Shown: positions 20,798 through 30,785, counted from the stretch's first letter. The stretch: 64,000 nt of DNA from Saprospiraceae bacterium (GCA_016715405.1 JADKAE010000003.1:248001-312000); one strand, 5' to 3'. The notes: generated by a model not told the origin, from the letters alone. Made by a program: numbers and translations.

Positions 20798-22095
20798 AAA
20801 TAATTCCAGGCCGGCCCCTCCGGAAAAGCATATTCCGCCATCGACGCCCGCTTCATTTCGATACTGTAACCCGGCAGGCTGGGCGGCATATACCTGCCCC
20901 GTCTGATCACCACCGGATCCACAAAATGCTCGTGCAGGTGGTCCACATATTCAATCACCCGGCCTTCCATCGTGCCACTGATACAAATATAATCAATCAT
21001 CGAAAGGTGTTGCACATATTCGCAGAGGCCCACACCGCCTGCATGCGGGCAGACCGGGATTCCGAACTTGGCCGCCATCAGCATTATGGCCAGGTTTTCG
21101 TTTACTCCGCCTACCCGGCAACTATCTATCTGGCAAATATCGATGGCTTTTGCCTGCATCAACTGCTTGAAAATGACGCGGTTCTGGCAGTGTTCGCCCG
21201 TGGCGACTTTGATCGGATGTACGGCCCGGGCTATGGCGGCATGGCCCAGGATATCGTCGGGACTGGTAGGCTCCTCGATCCAGTAGGGCCGGAATTGTTG
21301 CAAGACCTGCATATTGGCGATAGCTTCGCCTACGTCCCATTTCTGGTTGGCGTCCATCATGAGATAATTGTTGTAGCCGATTTCTTCGCGGATAATTTGC
21401 GCCCGCCTTATGTCATCCTGCGGGTTGCTGCCCACCTTCATCTTGATGTGCGTCCAGCCATCCTGGATAGCTTCCCGGCACAACTGCCTGATCTTGTCGT
21501 CGCTGTAGCCCAGCCAGCCGGCGGAGGTGGTATAGCCGGGGTAGCCGTTGGCCAGCAGGTAGTCGATGCGTTGTTGTTTAGTATTTTCTTGCTTTCGCAA
21601 AATGTGCAGTGCTTCATCGGGCGTAAGGACGTCGGTGATATACGTAAAATCGATACAGGCCACCAGCTGCTCGGGGCTCATATCGGCGATCAAACGCCAT
21701 ATTGGTTTCTTTTCTACTTTGGCGTACAGATCCCACACCGCATTTACCAGTGCGCCGGTAGCCAGGTGTACCACGCCTTTTTCGGGGCCCAGCCAGCGGA
21801 TGGGGCTGTCGGTGGTGAGGGTTTTCCAAAAGCCGGCCCAATCGGCTGTAATGGCATCAAGTGTTTTGCCTTTTACGTGGTGCGCAATGGCTTCCAGTGC
21901 TGCGCAACAAATTTCGTTGCCGCGACCGATAGTAAAAGTCAGTCCGTGGCCTTCCAATTCCGGTTGGTTAGTTTTTAAAATAACATACGCCGCCGAATAA
22001 TCGGGGTCCGGGTTCATGGCGTCGGAGCCGTGTTTGTATTTGCTGGTAGGAAAGCGGATGTCTTTTATTTCGACGTCGAGGATTTGAATGGGCAT
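20785..22095 (-). CDS. L-fuconate dehydratase (enolase superfamily)
   Basis: The 436 aa protein is a mandelate racemase/enolase superfamily acid-sugar dehydratase of normal length. It shows the KMKVG base motif, the metal ligand series MDANQKWD, YWIEEPTSPDD and KVATGEHCQN, and the HAGGVGLCEYVQH segment that marks L-fuconate dehydratases. It would remove water from L-fuconate to give 2-keto-3-deoxy-L-fuconate. It is the first gene of a minus-strand operon with SDR, FAH hydrolase, lactonase, mutarotase and second SDR genes. The N-terminus MPIQILDVEIKDIRFPTSKY fits the family start. The divergent regulator begins about 140 bp away. Confidence 0.93.
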   Translation of the reverse strand: MPIQILDVEIKDIRFPTSKYKHGSDAMNPDPDYSAAYVILKTNQPELEGHGLTFTIGRGNEICCAALEAIAHHVKGKTLDAITADWAGFWKTLTTDSPIRWLGPEKGVVHLATGALVNAVWDLYAKVEKKPIWRLIADMSPEQLVACIDFTYITDVLTPDEALHILRKQENTKQQRIDYLLANGYPGYTTSAGWLGYSDDKIRQLCREAIQDGWTHIKMKVGSNPQDDIRRAQIIREEIGYNNYLMMDANQKWDVGEAIANMQVLQQFRPYWIEEPTSPDDILGHAAIARAVHPIKVATGEHCQNRVIFKQLMQAKAIDICQIDSCRVGGVNENLAIMLMAAKFGIPVCPHAGGVGLCEYVQHLSMIDYICISGTMEGRVIEYVDHLHEHFVDPVVIRRGRYMPPSLPGYSIEMKRASMAEYAFPEGPAWNYLPQS

Positions 22096-22236
22096 GGTGA
22101 TAAGATTGAGACATCAAAAATCAGAAAAAAAGGCAAGGCATTTATATAACTTTACTCGATAAAATAATGCCCAACAAAAATATCAATGCCTTTTCTACCC
22201 CGGGTTGAATTACTTATCAGCTAGCGAAAGGTTGCA

Positions 22237-24860
22237 ATGGTATGGATAGTGTCATTCCATGCCGTTTCGATTGCTTCTGCATGGGCAAGCGGTATTGAAA
22301 AGACTTGGCCGGTAGAAACTATGCTGGTATCTTACAAAAACGACGGTGCGTATCTACTTGTCAGTCAAACCATTGATAGGCTAAAGGCCCAAGATAAACT
22401 CGACTCCCCCCTGGGTATTCGCGCCCAAATGGCCGAAGGCCGGGCCTTAGAGCAAGACCAGCAAGACGAACCGGCCTTACAAAAGCTTTTGCACGTAAAA
22501 GAAGCCGCCCAGCAACAACAACTTTGGGAAATATTCGCCAGGGCCTGCCTGTCTTTGGCCAATCTCTACGAAAAATCGGCCTCGATAAGGCCTGTCTGGC
22601 CAATTTGCGACAAGCGCAATCCGCCATAAAACGGCACAAACTGGACGTACTTTACCCGTATTTCGCCGTCAGGAATTCTTCCTATCACCGGATTTACAGC
22701 CATAAAGATTCCGCCTTTGTTTATGCCCAGGAAGCTATCCGCACTGCCCCTGCATTCAATTTATGGCGGGAAGAAGCAGAAGGGCACATGTTAATGGGTA
22801 TATTGCTGGGCCGTACTTCTCCCGAGGAAATGCTCAAACATGCCAAAGCCGGTCTTAGACTTTATGAACAAATCGAGGATTATACCGGGTGTAGTTATAT
22901 GTACACCGGTATCGCTAATTACTTTACAGAAAAAATTATCGCCAGACATTAATTTATAATGATTCGATAATAGCTGCAGCAAATAAAGCCATCGCCTTAG
23001 GCCACGCAAGACACGACGCCATTGCAAAAGCCTACATCTTCCGCGGGGAGATTTATCGAAAGTTGGGGCTGATAGATTCGGCCTGGCTCAATTTGAGAAA
23101 AGGGTACGATATGCAATTGAATTATATAAATAAAAAAACCAACGAAAAGGTAATTGAAATCGACGCCCGCTATCACGACGAAAAAAAATCACAGCTGCTA
23201 AAAGACCAGGAGGAGGAACTCGCTTTTGAAAAAATCAGAAGGAACTGGTACCTGGTCCTTTTAACGATGGCTATGTTTTTGCCGCCGTGTTGGTTTATTA
23301 TTATTCCCGCCTGAACAAAGCCAACCGGCAAAAAAAAACAAGCCGAGCGACTGGCCGGCCTCGACCAGGCCAAATCCCGGTTTTTTGCCAACGTGAGCCA
23401 CGAACTGCGCACCCCGCTCACCCTGCTGCTCGGCCCTATCCAAATTTTGCTAAAAGAAAACAAGCTGACCGACAAACAAACCCGGCTCCTGCAAATGGCC
23501 AGGCAAAGCGGCAAGCAATTGGAAGAACTGGTCAACGAAATACTCGACTTGCGAAAACTGGAAGTGGGAACAATGGAAATACACCCGCAAGCAACCGAAT
23601 TGGCCGCCTTCGTTCGCAGCTATCTTGCACAATTCGAATCGCTGGCCTTTCGCAATCGCATCGATTTTTCGTACGACATTGACATTGCAAAGATGTCGGT
23701 AGCCTTTATAGACCGCGAGAAGTGCCGCCAGATCGTGCAACCTACTCTCCAACGCTTTCAAATTCACCCCGGAAGACGGGTGGATCAAGGCCGGACTTGC
23801 CATACGCCAGGGCCAACTGCACCTGGAAGTGGCCGACTCCGGCCCCGGCATCCACCCCGACGACCTGCCCCATGTATTCGACCGCTATTTTCAAACCAAC
23901 CAACCCGACAAACCCGCGGAAGGCGGCACCGGCATCGGCCTCGACCTCTGCCAGGAATACATCCGATTATTCGACGGCGATATAGCCGTGGAGAGTACAC
24001 TGGGCAATGGCGCAATTTTCCGGGTGTCATTTCCTGTTACACTAACTGACAGTCAGCCTGTACCAGTGCCTGCAACTGAAAAACGAGAACGCGAGGCGCC
24101 TGTAACTTCATTGCCCAATACCGGCGGGCCGAAGCCGGCCATTTTGGTAGTAGAAGACAACCCTGAACTGCAAGATTATATCTCGCTGATCCTCTCTGCA
24201 AAATACGATGTCGCAGTTGCCGGGAACGGCAAAGTTGCGCTTGACCGCATAGCTGCACACAACTATCGACTCATCGTCAGCGACCTCATGATGCCCGTCA
24301 TGGACGGCTACCAGTTGCTCGAACAACTGAAATCAGGCGACGACACCCGGCACATCCCCGTCATCATGCTCACTGCACGCGCCGAAGCCCGCGATAAGCT
24401 CAAGGCCCTCCGTATCGGGGTTGACGACTACCTGCTCAAACCCTTTGACGATGAAGAACTCGTAGCGCGCATTGACAACCTGCTGAAAAACCAGTCGGCC
24501 CGCAACCCGGAAGCCACACCTCCCCCGGCGATGAGCGCCGCCGACTGCGACTGGCTGGAGGCTTTCGAAATGTATCTGCAGCAAAACCTCTCCAGCGACA
24601 TCCTTTCCATTCCTCTCCTGGCCGAACAATTTGCGATGAGCGAATCCACCCTTTTGCGCCAGTTGAAGCGCCTCACCGGCCTCACTCCACAAAAGTATTT
24701 GATAGAAATGCGCCTCGACAAGGCGCGCAAGCTGCTCGAAAACCGCGCATACAATACCGTGGCACAGGTAGCTTACGAAGTGGGGTATCTTGATGTAAAG
24801 GTTTTTTCACGCGTTTTCAGGCAGCGGTTTGGGAAATTGCCGTCTGAGATGTTGGTTTGA
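22237..24860 (+). CDS. Hybrid histidine kinase / response regulator with AraC output (frameshifted)
   Basis: Successive frames (22237-22629, 22524-22952, 23063-23314, 23393-24049, 23829-24860) read as one regulator of about 870 codons. Order: TPR-rich sensor (LANLRQAQSAIKRH, YAQEAIRTAP), one membrane segment (WYLVLLTMAMF...VLVYYY), coiled linker, HisKA with FFANVSHELRTPL, and HATPase (N box NLLSNAFKFTP recovered across the break near 23740; DSGPGI; GGTGIGLDL). A receiver domain follows (AILVVEDNPELQ, phospho-Asp in IVSDLMMPVMDG, Lys in YLLKPFDDEE), then an AraC-type DNA-binding domain to the end. It is divergent from the fucose operon and is likely its regulator. The N-terminal start is uncertain; the ATG at 22237 is the first after a stop in frame. 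Confidence 0.82.
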
Positions 24861-24862
24861 TT

Positions 24863-26099
24863 TTAAAATACACAACCACCCCATACAAATTCCTGGAAAT
24901 CAATGCCTGGTGGATAGCGGCCTATAAGCATATAATCGCCAATACCCAGGCTTTCGGCCCTGGACTGTAGCGTTTTCAGATCAGAAGGGCCTGATGTTTC
25001 TTTCACTTCTATTGCTCTTTTTTCTTCCAGAATAAAATCAATTTCCTGCCCGTTTTTTTCTGGAAATAATTGACCTTGCCCAGTTGCAGTAACTGATTGG
25101 CTATGGCATTTTCAAACAGGGCGCCACCGCTAACCTGCGCGCGAACTGATTAACAAGCCCATTGTCTGCTATGTATATCTTGGGTTGTACAGCAATATTC
25201 GGTCGGGGCTATGCGAAAAGGGTTCCACAAGATGCAAAAATAAGTGGCCTTGAACAATTGGATATAGTCTTTGACTTTATGCCTGCTTAGCTCGTCAGCA
25301 CTTGATTTTGATAATCCAACTTGCTCCCAATGCGTGCCGTCAGTAGTGTCGATAGTTTGAAAAGATCATCTATTACGGAATAATCGGATAAGATCTTAAT
25401 ATCCAGTTCCAGGTAGGAATTAAGAATATCGCTCAGCGTTTGCACCTTTTTTTCCGGTGAATCAGCCAGTACAACCTGGGGAAATCCGCCATATTGCACA
25501 TATTCCTCGTAATATCGCTGATAAGTTGAATAAACCAATTGCCGGTAGGGTTGCAGCCTTTGGGTAAGCAAGGGGGTGGGGTCGACTTCTTTGAAATTCA
25601 AAAACTCAATGAAGTTGAGAGGAAAAATCTCGAAAATCCGCTTTCTACCTGCCAGGCTTTCCGTAATGCGATTTTTAAGATAGTAAGAACTCGAACCCGA
25701 AACAAGAAACTTGACCGGGTAGTTATCGTGATAGTATTTGATAAATGATACTACCTCCGGAATGAGTTGCACTTCGTCTATAGCAATGACGCCTTGTTTC
25801 GTAAAATCGTAACCTAAAAAAGAAAGATCAGCTTCCATCTCGCTGAAACTACTACGCGTAAATATCTTGCGGTATTCCAGGCGTTCTAAATCCAGGTAAA
25901 GCTTGTTATTGTGGGACGTTTTTTCCAAAAGGTATTTCAGCGCGGTGGTCTTGCCCGTCCGCCGCATCCCCGTAATGACACTCACCTCAGGTTCGTTCAG
26001 GTGGTTTTCCAACTCCGAAAATACAGATCGGTGATAGATATTTTTCGACTTTGTGTAAAATTTTGTAACACAAAGTACAACTAATCGCTGACAAAACAT
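24863..26099 (-). pseudogene. AAA_14/DUF4143 ATPase, frameshifted in its C-terminal part
   Basis: The intact frame (25287-26099) encodes the ATPase domain with Walker A GMRRTGKTT, Walker B VIAIDEVQLIP and sensor FLVSGSSSYYL, then the linker GGFPQVVLAD. Downstream the frame is lost near 25290, but recognisable C-terminal DUF4143 sequence continues in other frames (HLVEPFSHSPD, EIDFILEEKRAIEVKET, GICMG/EFVWGGCVF) to a TAA at 24863, 2 nt beyond the regulator's stop. Such proteins are solitary AAA ATPases of unclear function, often mobile between genomes. Translation probably starts near the IYHRSVFSELENHL segment rather than at the first Met, because the upstream residues are not family-like. 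Confidence 0.72.
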
Positions 26100-26310
26100 A
26101 CATATATAGATGTTTTGTGATTTCCCTCCTTAACCTGACCAATCAGTCATAGCCTCCCCCCCTACTTTGACGGAAAATGCGACCATTTTGACGGAAAAAG
26201 TCCCTTCAATCCTTCCAATTTTACTGCCACAATCCGGGCATTAGCTGCTTACAGTATTGCCGGTTTAGTTTGTGTCCATTTTACTTTTTAAAATTAAACA
26301 CCTCGTTACC

Positions 26311-27114
26311 ATGACTTACATTTCCCATTCCTTATCTGGAGTTACGCTGAAAGTATGCTTCCTGCTCTCGCTTATTGTATTGATTTCTGCTTGTAAAAGA
26401 GACGACGATGAACAACCTGAGAATTGCGAACATTTTGAGTACGAAGGAGAAAACGGTCCTACGCATTGGGAAGACCTCTGCATGAACTGGCTTAGCTGCG
26501 GTGGCGCATCGCAGTCGCCCATAAATATCGCCAACGCCATTATCGACACTTCGCTGGGAGCTATTACCACCAACTACAACGCGATCAGCACGCATATCCA
26601 CAATAACGGCCACACCATCGAGTTCAAGGCGGGAACAGGCGGTACGATCGTACTACGCGGAGAGACCTATAAGCTGAAGCAATTCCATATCCATACCGAT
26701 AGCGAACACAGGATCGGTGGCGAAAGCTTCCTGATGGAGATGCATTTTGTACATGAAAAAATAACCGATCCCAATAGTTTGGCCGTCATCGGGCTCATGT
26801 TCAAAGAAGGCGCCGAGAATGCTTTCCTGAGCCAGTTTGTCGATCATTTGCCCAATGAAGAAGGGGAAGCGCACGACTATACCTCTGCACTTACTTACAA
26901 CCCCAAAGATGTTTTCCCAGCCGACCTGGACTACTTCAAATACTCCGGCTCGCTGACCACGCCGCCCTGTTCGGAAATCGTTACCTGGGTAGTACTGGAA
27001 CACGCGGTAGAGGCAACAGATGAGCAAATATTGAAATTCCGGGAAATCGTAGAGTCCAATGCCCGCCCTGTTGCGCTGCTGAATGGCAGGCAGATCAGTC
27101 ATTACCTGGACTGA
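26311..27114 (+). CDS. Alpha-carbonic anhydrase, lipoprotein
   Basis: The ATG at 26311 gives MTYISHSLSGVTLKVCFLLS with a lipobox ending LISAC, so the protein is probably a lipoprotein in the envelope. An upstream ATG at 26272 is also possible. The mature part is a full alpha-class carbonic anhydrase: HWEDL, SQSPINI, the zinc His pair in KQFHIHTDSEH and third His in MEMHFVH, and the YSGSLTTPPCSEIVTWVVL segment. It would interconvert CO2 and bicarbonate outside the cytoplasm. Neighbours are unrelated; the flanking DNA is AT-rich with several repeat elements. Confidence 0.93.
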   Translation: MTYISHSLSGVTLKVCFLLSLIVLISACKRDDDEQPENCEHFEYEGENGPTHWEDLCMNWLSCGGASQSPINIANAIIDTSLGAITTNYNAISTHIHNNGHTIEFKAGTGGTIVLRGETYKLKQFHIHTDSEHRIGGESFLMEMHFVHEKITDPNSLAVIGLMFKEGAENAFLSQFVDHLPNEEGEAHDYTSALTYNPKDVFPADLDYFKYSGSLTTPPCSEIVTWVVLEHAVEATDEQILKFREIVESNARPVALLNGRQISHYLD

Positions 27115-27324
27115 GAAAGGATAGTATTTGACCCTTTGACAAACCCTTTACAAACTTCAGTTATGAAAAGAGCACTCTCCTCGGGCCTGGCCATGTCTTT
27201 GTTTAACTATCGGGGAATCGGCGTAGAAGACCTGGTAATAAACTGATACCGTTTTTACCGATATACTGAAAAAAGAATCTTGACGCTGATGGTGATTTGT
27301 CTTTTTTTGCAAAAAAGTGATTAT

Positions 27325-27378
27325 TTATACCTCGCGCCGCCTAAGTTGTGCATGACCTTGCTCGGGCGCGAGGTATAA
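27325..27378. repeat. Hairpin with perfect 14-nt arms
   Basis: TTATACCTCGCGCC (27325-27338) is perfectly complementary to GGCGCGAGGTATAA (27365-27378). The sequence, including the loop blocks TTGTG and CATGACCT, has a degenerate relative at 5024-5066. Confidence 0.7.
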
Positions 27379-27429
27379 TACCCGCAAAGCCGGAAAGTCA
27401 TGCTCATGGCTTGACGGTGTAGGTCTATT

Positions 27430-27533
27430 TTAAACGCAAAGAACGCAAGGGAAACGCGAAGGTCGGTATCCAAAATATGACTATACTCTGCAATAGCGCA
27501 CTTTTGCGATAACTTTGCGAGCTTTGCGTTTAA
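27430..27533. repeat. Inverted array of roughly 9-nt words
   Basis: The left arm holds AACGCAAAG / AACGCAAGG-type words (27430-27455). The right arm holds CTTTGCGAG / CTTTGCGTT (27513-27533). The outer 12 nt (TTAAACGCAAAG) are perfectly inverted. Confidence 0.6.
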
Positions 27534-27689
27534 TAAATTATCCTTTTTACACCTGATTTTTCCTAATATACCTAAACAGTCACCAACGGGCGCAAACCAT
27601 TTTGTCGCATCTGAGAAATATCAATATCATGAAAGTCTAATGCTAATTGGTTCCCATAACTTTGCATCCAGCCGATTTGACGCAGTAAC

Positions 27690-27855
27690 GTATTAGGCGC
27701 AAAGTCCCGGAGGGACGGTATCTTTGTAGAAAAACAGGGAGAAAATCGATATTCGTTCCGGAGGAAACGATATCTTAATACCCAGGATAGCCTTCTCCGG
27801 AACGCATACGCGGAGCGTGGTGATTCTGCAAAGATATCGTTCCTCCGGAACGGCT
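27690..27855. repeat. CCGGAGG-type palindromic element, copy 1
   Basis: It contains GTCCCGGAGGGAC followed by GGTATCTTTGTAGAAAAA. It also holds an inverted pair, TTCCGGAGGAAACGATATCT (27759 on) and its near-complement around 27832-27852. Related GC-rich palindromes recur at 30900-31050. Confidence 0.6.
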
Positions 27856-28029
27856 ACGGTGTGGGCGTGTTGATTCTTGTGGAGGTTTTGTGCGACAATT
27901 TGGTTTGCGCCCGTCACCAACCAGGAAGAAATTGATACCCTGATTACTTAAAACATTGATTAGCAACGATTTACTCAAGACTTTAAGCGCAACACCTCCT
28001 CCTTCTTCCTCAGCCAGTTTAAAGCCTGG

Positions 28030-28741
28030 ATGCTGCGCTCTTCTTCCAGGAGCCTTTCCGCTTTTTTTACATCTTCTCCGGCGCCGGAGCTTGAGATTTC
28101 TAATTTACAAATCTACTTTACTGAACCTCCCAATATAGATGAATTAGTCTATTGCAGTTATCTGGTTCGATACGCTAAGTCGATTGATTATACCATTTCG
28201 GATAAAGTTGTTATTCGAACTTTTGACCTTGATTTTAAAAATGGCCAATTGCAACAAACGACGGACGGTTTTCTTCCATTAGCAAGTTATCCTGATAAAC
28301 AGCAAAATCCTAAACTTTACTATTTTTGGTATGATAACCATGCGACATTACGTGTTCATTCACAGTAAAAACGATTATGGAACAACCACCAAAGATGTAT
28401 ACTTTAAGGAGTTGAACACACGAATTCAGGGAGGAGATGGTGGTAGCGTCTTTAATCCAGTGATTGTTCAATCAGTCGCTATCCGGCATGGAAATCATAT
28501 AGATGCGATAATCATTAATGGCACACAACATGGAGGGGGAGGAGGAAGCCTGACTGATACGCTAACGCTTTCAGATGGAGAATATATTAGCTATCTCGAA
28601 GCTCGCGGTAATTGGTTTAAATCTGGATCCCGGTTTTTTAGTGATGATAATAAATTTATGGTCAGATATATCAAAATTCAGACAAATCAAGGTCGATCAA
28701 TTGAAGGGGGCACACAAGATGATTTGGATATAACCTTTTAG
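28030..28741 (+). pseudogene. Jacalin-like lectin domain protein, frameshifted and 3' truncated
   Basis: Frames 28030-28368 and 28331-28741 join into one protein after a slip near 28350 (NHA..YVFIHSKNDYGTT). The second half is a jacalin-related lectin fold: GGDGGSVFNP, IRHGNHIDAIII, GGGGGSLTDTLTLSDGEYI and VRYIKIQTNQGRSIEGG. The final strand and the usual GFFGR...IDAIGVY ending are missing. The frame stops at 28741 exactly where the AbiEii remnant on the other strand also loses similarity, which marks a recombination junction. The N-terminal region (residues 1-110) is not recognised. The true start is uncertain. Confidence 0.6.
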
Positions 28742-28984
28742 TGTATTGACAGCAACGTAGTCTGTCGAAAAATTGTACTGCCCGGCCAGATAAGATTCAA
28801 GTTGTAAATTGTCAAAAGGAGAAATCGAGAAAAAGTCGAGGTCAATAGAAAGTCGGTGACCAATTTGCAAAGCCAAAGCAGTCCCGCCCACTAAAAAGAA
28901 GTGGTCAAAAAATGCATCTTGCTGAATTCTTTCCAGCAGAGCAAGTGTTTCAGGCAGAATGACGTCCGGGGTCTTTTGGATCAT
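28697..28984 (-). pseudogene. AbiEii-type nucleotidyltransferase toxin, C-terminally truncated
   Basis: The 95 aa frame reads MIQKTPDVILPETLALLERI, FFLVGGTALALQIGHRLSIDLDFFS and VNTLKGYI. This is the start and nucleotidyltransferase motif (GGTALALQ...R.S.DLDFF) of AbiEii/AbiGii-family proteins, which normally run to about 200-230 aa. The remainder is replaced by the lectin fragment read from the opposite strand. The nucleotide-binding Gly-Gly and Asp pair are present, but the C-terminal half needed for activity is gone. Its start overlaps the end of the upstream partner gene by about 35 nt. Confidence 0.72.
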
Positions 28985-29237
28985 GGATAAAACCGGATTG
29001 AAGGTAAATAGGCGTGAAATTTTTGTGTTTGCGATCGAGGCGGGTACTTTTTTCGGCTACGGATAATATTTTATCAATACCATAATAGTTGACAATCTCC
29101 GCCATTCAGCAGGAGTGCCGCGCTCAATCACCCGCTCAATAACGACTGTTGCCAGGCGGAAAAAAATCAATATTTTCCCAATCGTATTCCCACAACAGAT
29201 GCCTGCGAATGACCGGAATTGCCTGCCCTGGTTGCAT
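28950..29237 (-). pseudogene. DUF6922-like antitoxin partner of AbiEii, frameshifted
   Basis: Reading the minus strand from the ATG at 29237 gives MQPGQAIPVIRRHLLWEYDW, then RLATVVIERVIERGTPAEW, then AEIVNYYGIDKILSVAEKST and a short tail ending GRHSA. Two one-base slips are needed: one in the T7 run near 29162 and one missing G near 29103. This pattern matches the small DUF6922 proteins that precede AbiEii nucleotidyltransferases in Bacteroidota, from memory of the family arrangement. The gene overlaps the nucleotidyltransferase start, as expected for a toxin-antitoxin pair. Confidence 0.6.
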
Positions 29238-29250
29238 ATGCTGCTTTTTA

Positions 29251-29258
29251 CAAAGATA
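29251..29258 (-). promoter_or_regulatory. -7 box (TATCTTTG) before the DUF6922-like gene
   Basis: On the minus strand TATCTTTG matches the Bacteroidota TAnnTTTG box. It ends 13 nt upstream of the ATG at 29237. Confidence 0.45.
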
Positions 29259-29432
29259 AGCTATTTCCTCGATAAATAACCGGCCAGCCTCAATACTTCT
29301 CAATTAGCGCACTTCGCGAACCTTCACACCCCTTGCATTTAAAAAAGCAAATTTCCAGTTTACAATCTTGTGCATCGTGAAAATCCCTAAATCCTGTTTA
29401 TATTTATTACCCAAAACAAAACCATACACGCC

Positions 29433-30785
29433 ATGCGCCACTCCCGCCGCCAATTCCTCGCCCAAAGCTCCGCCGTTTTGGCGGGCGCCGGACTTGCTAC
29501 GCTTTTTCCCGTTCCAGCTTTTGCAAGCCGCCGTTTTATGCTCAATGACACGATTAACTACGGCGTCATCGGCTGCAAGGGCATGGGCTGGTCCAACCTG
29601 CGGGCGCTGCTCAACAGCGTGCCCGAGGCTACCTGTATCGCCCTGGCCGATGTGGACCAAAGCGTGCTCGACGAGCGGGCCGTCGATGTGGAGAAATTGC
29701 GCGGCAAAAAACCGAAGTTGTTCAAAGACTACCGCAAGATGCTGGAGATGAAGGAGCTCGACGCCGTGATCATCGGCACGCCCGACCACTGGCATTGCCT
29801 CATGTTCTGCGACGCCCTGTCTGCCGGCAAACACGTGTACTGCGAAAAACCGCTGGCCAACTCTATCGAGGAATGCAACGTGATGATGGCCGCCGCCAAT
29901 CGCCACGGCAAGATGGTGCAGATCGGTCAATGGCAGCGCAGCGGCGCGCACTACCAACAGGCCCACGATTTCCTGAAAACCGGCCAGCTCGGCAATATCC
30001 GCCTGGTGAAATGCTGGTCGTACCAGGGCTGGATGAACCCCGTGCCCGTGCGGCCCGACAGCGCGCCACCCGCAGGCGTGGATTACGATATGTGGCTCGG
30101 CCCGGCGCCCAAACGCCCGTTCAATACCAACCGCTTCCACTTTACTTTCCGCTGGTTCTGGGACTACGCCGGCGGCCTGATGACCGACTGGGGCGTACAC
30201 GAACTCGACATCGCCCTGCATTTCATGGGCGCCAAAGCGCCGAAATCGGTGATGGCCTCGGGCGGCAAACTGGCCTATCCCGACGATGCCTCCGAAACCC
30301 CCGACACCCTGCAGGCCGTGTTTGAATACGACGGCTTTAATATGCTCTGGGAACACGCCATCGGTATCGACAACGGCCCCTACGGCCGCACCGAAGGCAT
30401 CGCTTTCATCGGCAACCAGGGCACCTTGGTGGTCAACCGCCAGGGCTGGGAGGTAATCCCCGAAACGAAGCGCAACGACAAGGGCGTCGTGGAATACGAA
30501 ATCCCCGACCTGCCCGACCAGCAAAAAGATCCGCAGGTGAACTACCTGGCCGAACACCACAAAAATTTCGTAGCCGCTATGCAGTCCAACGACGCTTCGC
30601 TGCTCAAATGCGGCATCGAAACAGGCGCAGTAGCCGCCATCAACGCCCATATGGGCAACGTGGCCTTCAAAACCGGCAGAAAAGTGTACTGGGATGCCGC
30701 CAAGGGCGAATTCCGCAACGATGCAGCAGCCAACGAGTTGATCAAGGCGCATTACCAGAATGGGTGGGTGTTGCCGGGACTCTAG
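29433..30785 (+). CDS. Tat-exported Gfo/Idh/MocA-family oxidoreductase
   Basis: The 450 aa protein begins MRHSRRQFLAQSSAVLAGAG, a twin-arginine (SRRQFL) signal followed by a hydrophobic stretch and an AFA cleavage site. The Rossmann domain (INYGVIGCKGMGW) is followed by GTPDHWH, the catalytic-region YCEKPLA motif, and the C-terminal domain with DWGVHELDIALHFMG. Tat-exported members are numerous in Bacteroidota and act on sugars or glycosidic linkages with tightly bound NAD(H) in the periplasm. The substrate cannot be told. The last 47 nt of the gene (IKAHYQNGWVLPGL) are repeated at 31262-31308. Confidence 0.92.
   Translation: MRHSRRQFLAQSSAVLAGAGLATLFPVPAFASRRFMLNDTINYGVIGCKGMGWSNLRALLNSVPEATCIALADVDQSVLDERAVDVEKLRGKKPKLFKDYRKMLEMKELDAVIIGTPDHWHCLMFCDALSAGKHVYCEKPLANSIEECNVMMAAANRHGKMVQIGQWQRSGAHYQQAHDFLKTGQLGNIRLVKCWSYQGWMNPVPVRPDSAPPAGVDYDMWLGPAPKRPFNTNRFHFTFRWFWDYAGGLMTDWGVHELDIALHFMGAKAPKSVMASGGKLAYPDDASETPDTLQAVFEYDGFNMLWEHAIGIDNGPYGRTEGIAFIGNQGTLVVNRQGWEVIPETKRNDKGVVEYEIPDLPDQQKDPQVNYLAEHHKNFVAAMQSNDASLLKCGIETGAVAAINAHMGNVAFKTGRKVYWDAAKGEFRNDAAANELIKAHYQNGWVLPGL
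30739..30785 (+). repeat. Gfo/Idh 3'-end direct repeat, copy 1
   Basis: The final 47 nt of the oxidoreductase gene. A copy with about 42 of 47 identical positions lies at 31262-31308. Confidence 0.85.

Larger units (their letters stand above)
27247..28029. other. Gene-poor AT-rich region with repeat elements
   Basis: No full gene was found. A 27-codon frame at 27163-27246 (MKRALSSGLAMSL...) just before it may be a gene start remnant. The stretch holds a 14-nt-arm hairpin (27325-27378), a 9-nt-word inverted array (27430-27533) and a CCGGAGG-type palindromic element (27690-27855). On the minus strand about 27975-28100 reads as a short helical fragment (AERLLEEERSIQALNWLRKK) without a gene around it. 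Confidence 0.6.

Noticed and set aside
27163..27246. Short frame of 27 codons after the carbonic anhydrase
   Set aside because: Too short to support as a gene; kept only as a possible remnant.
27975..28100. Helical minus-strand fragment (AERLLEEERS)
   Set aside because: It could be a piece of an old gene but has no start, no domain and no extension.
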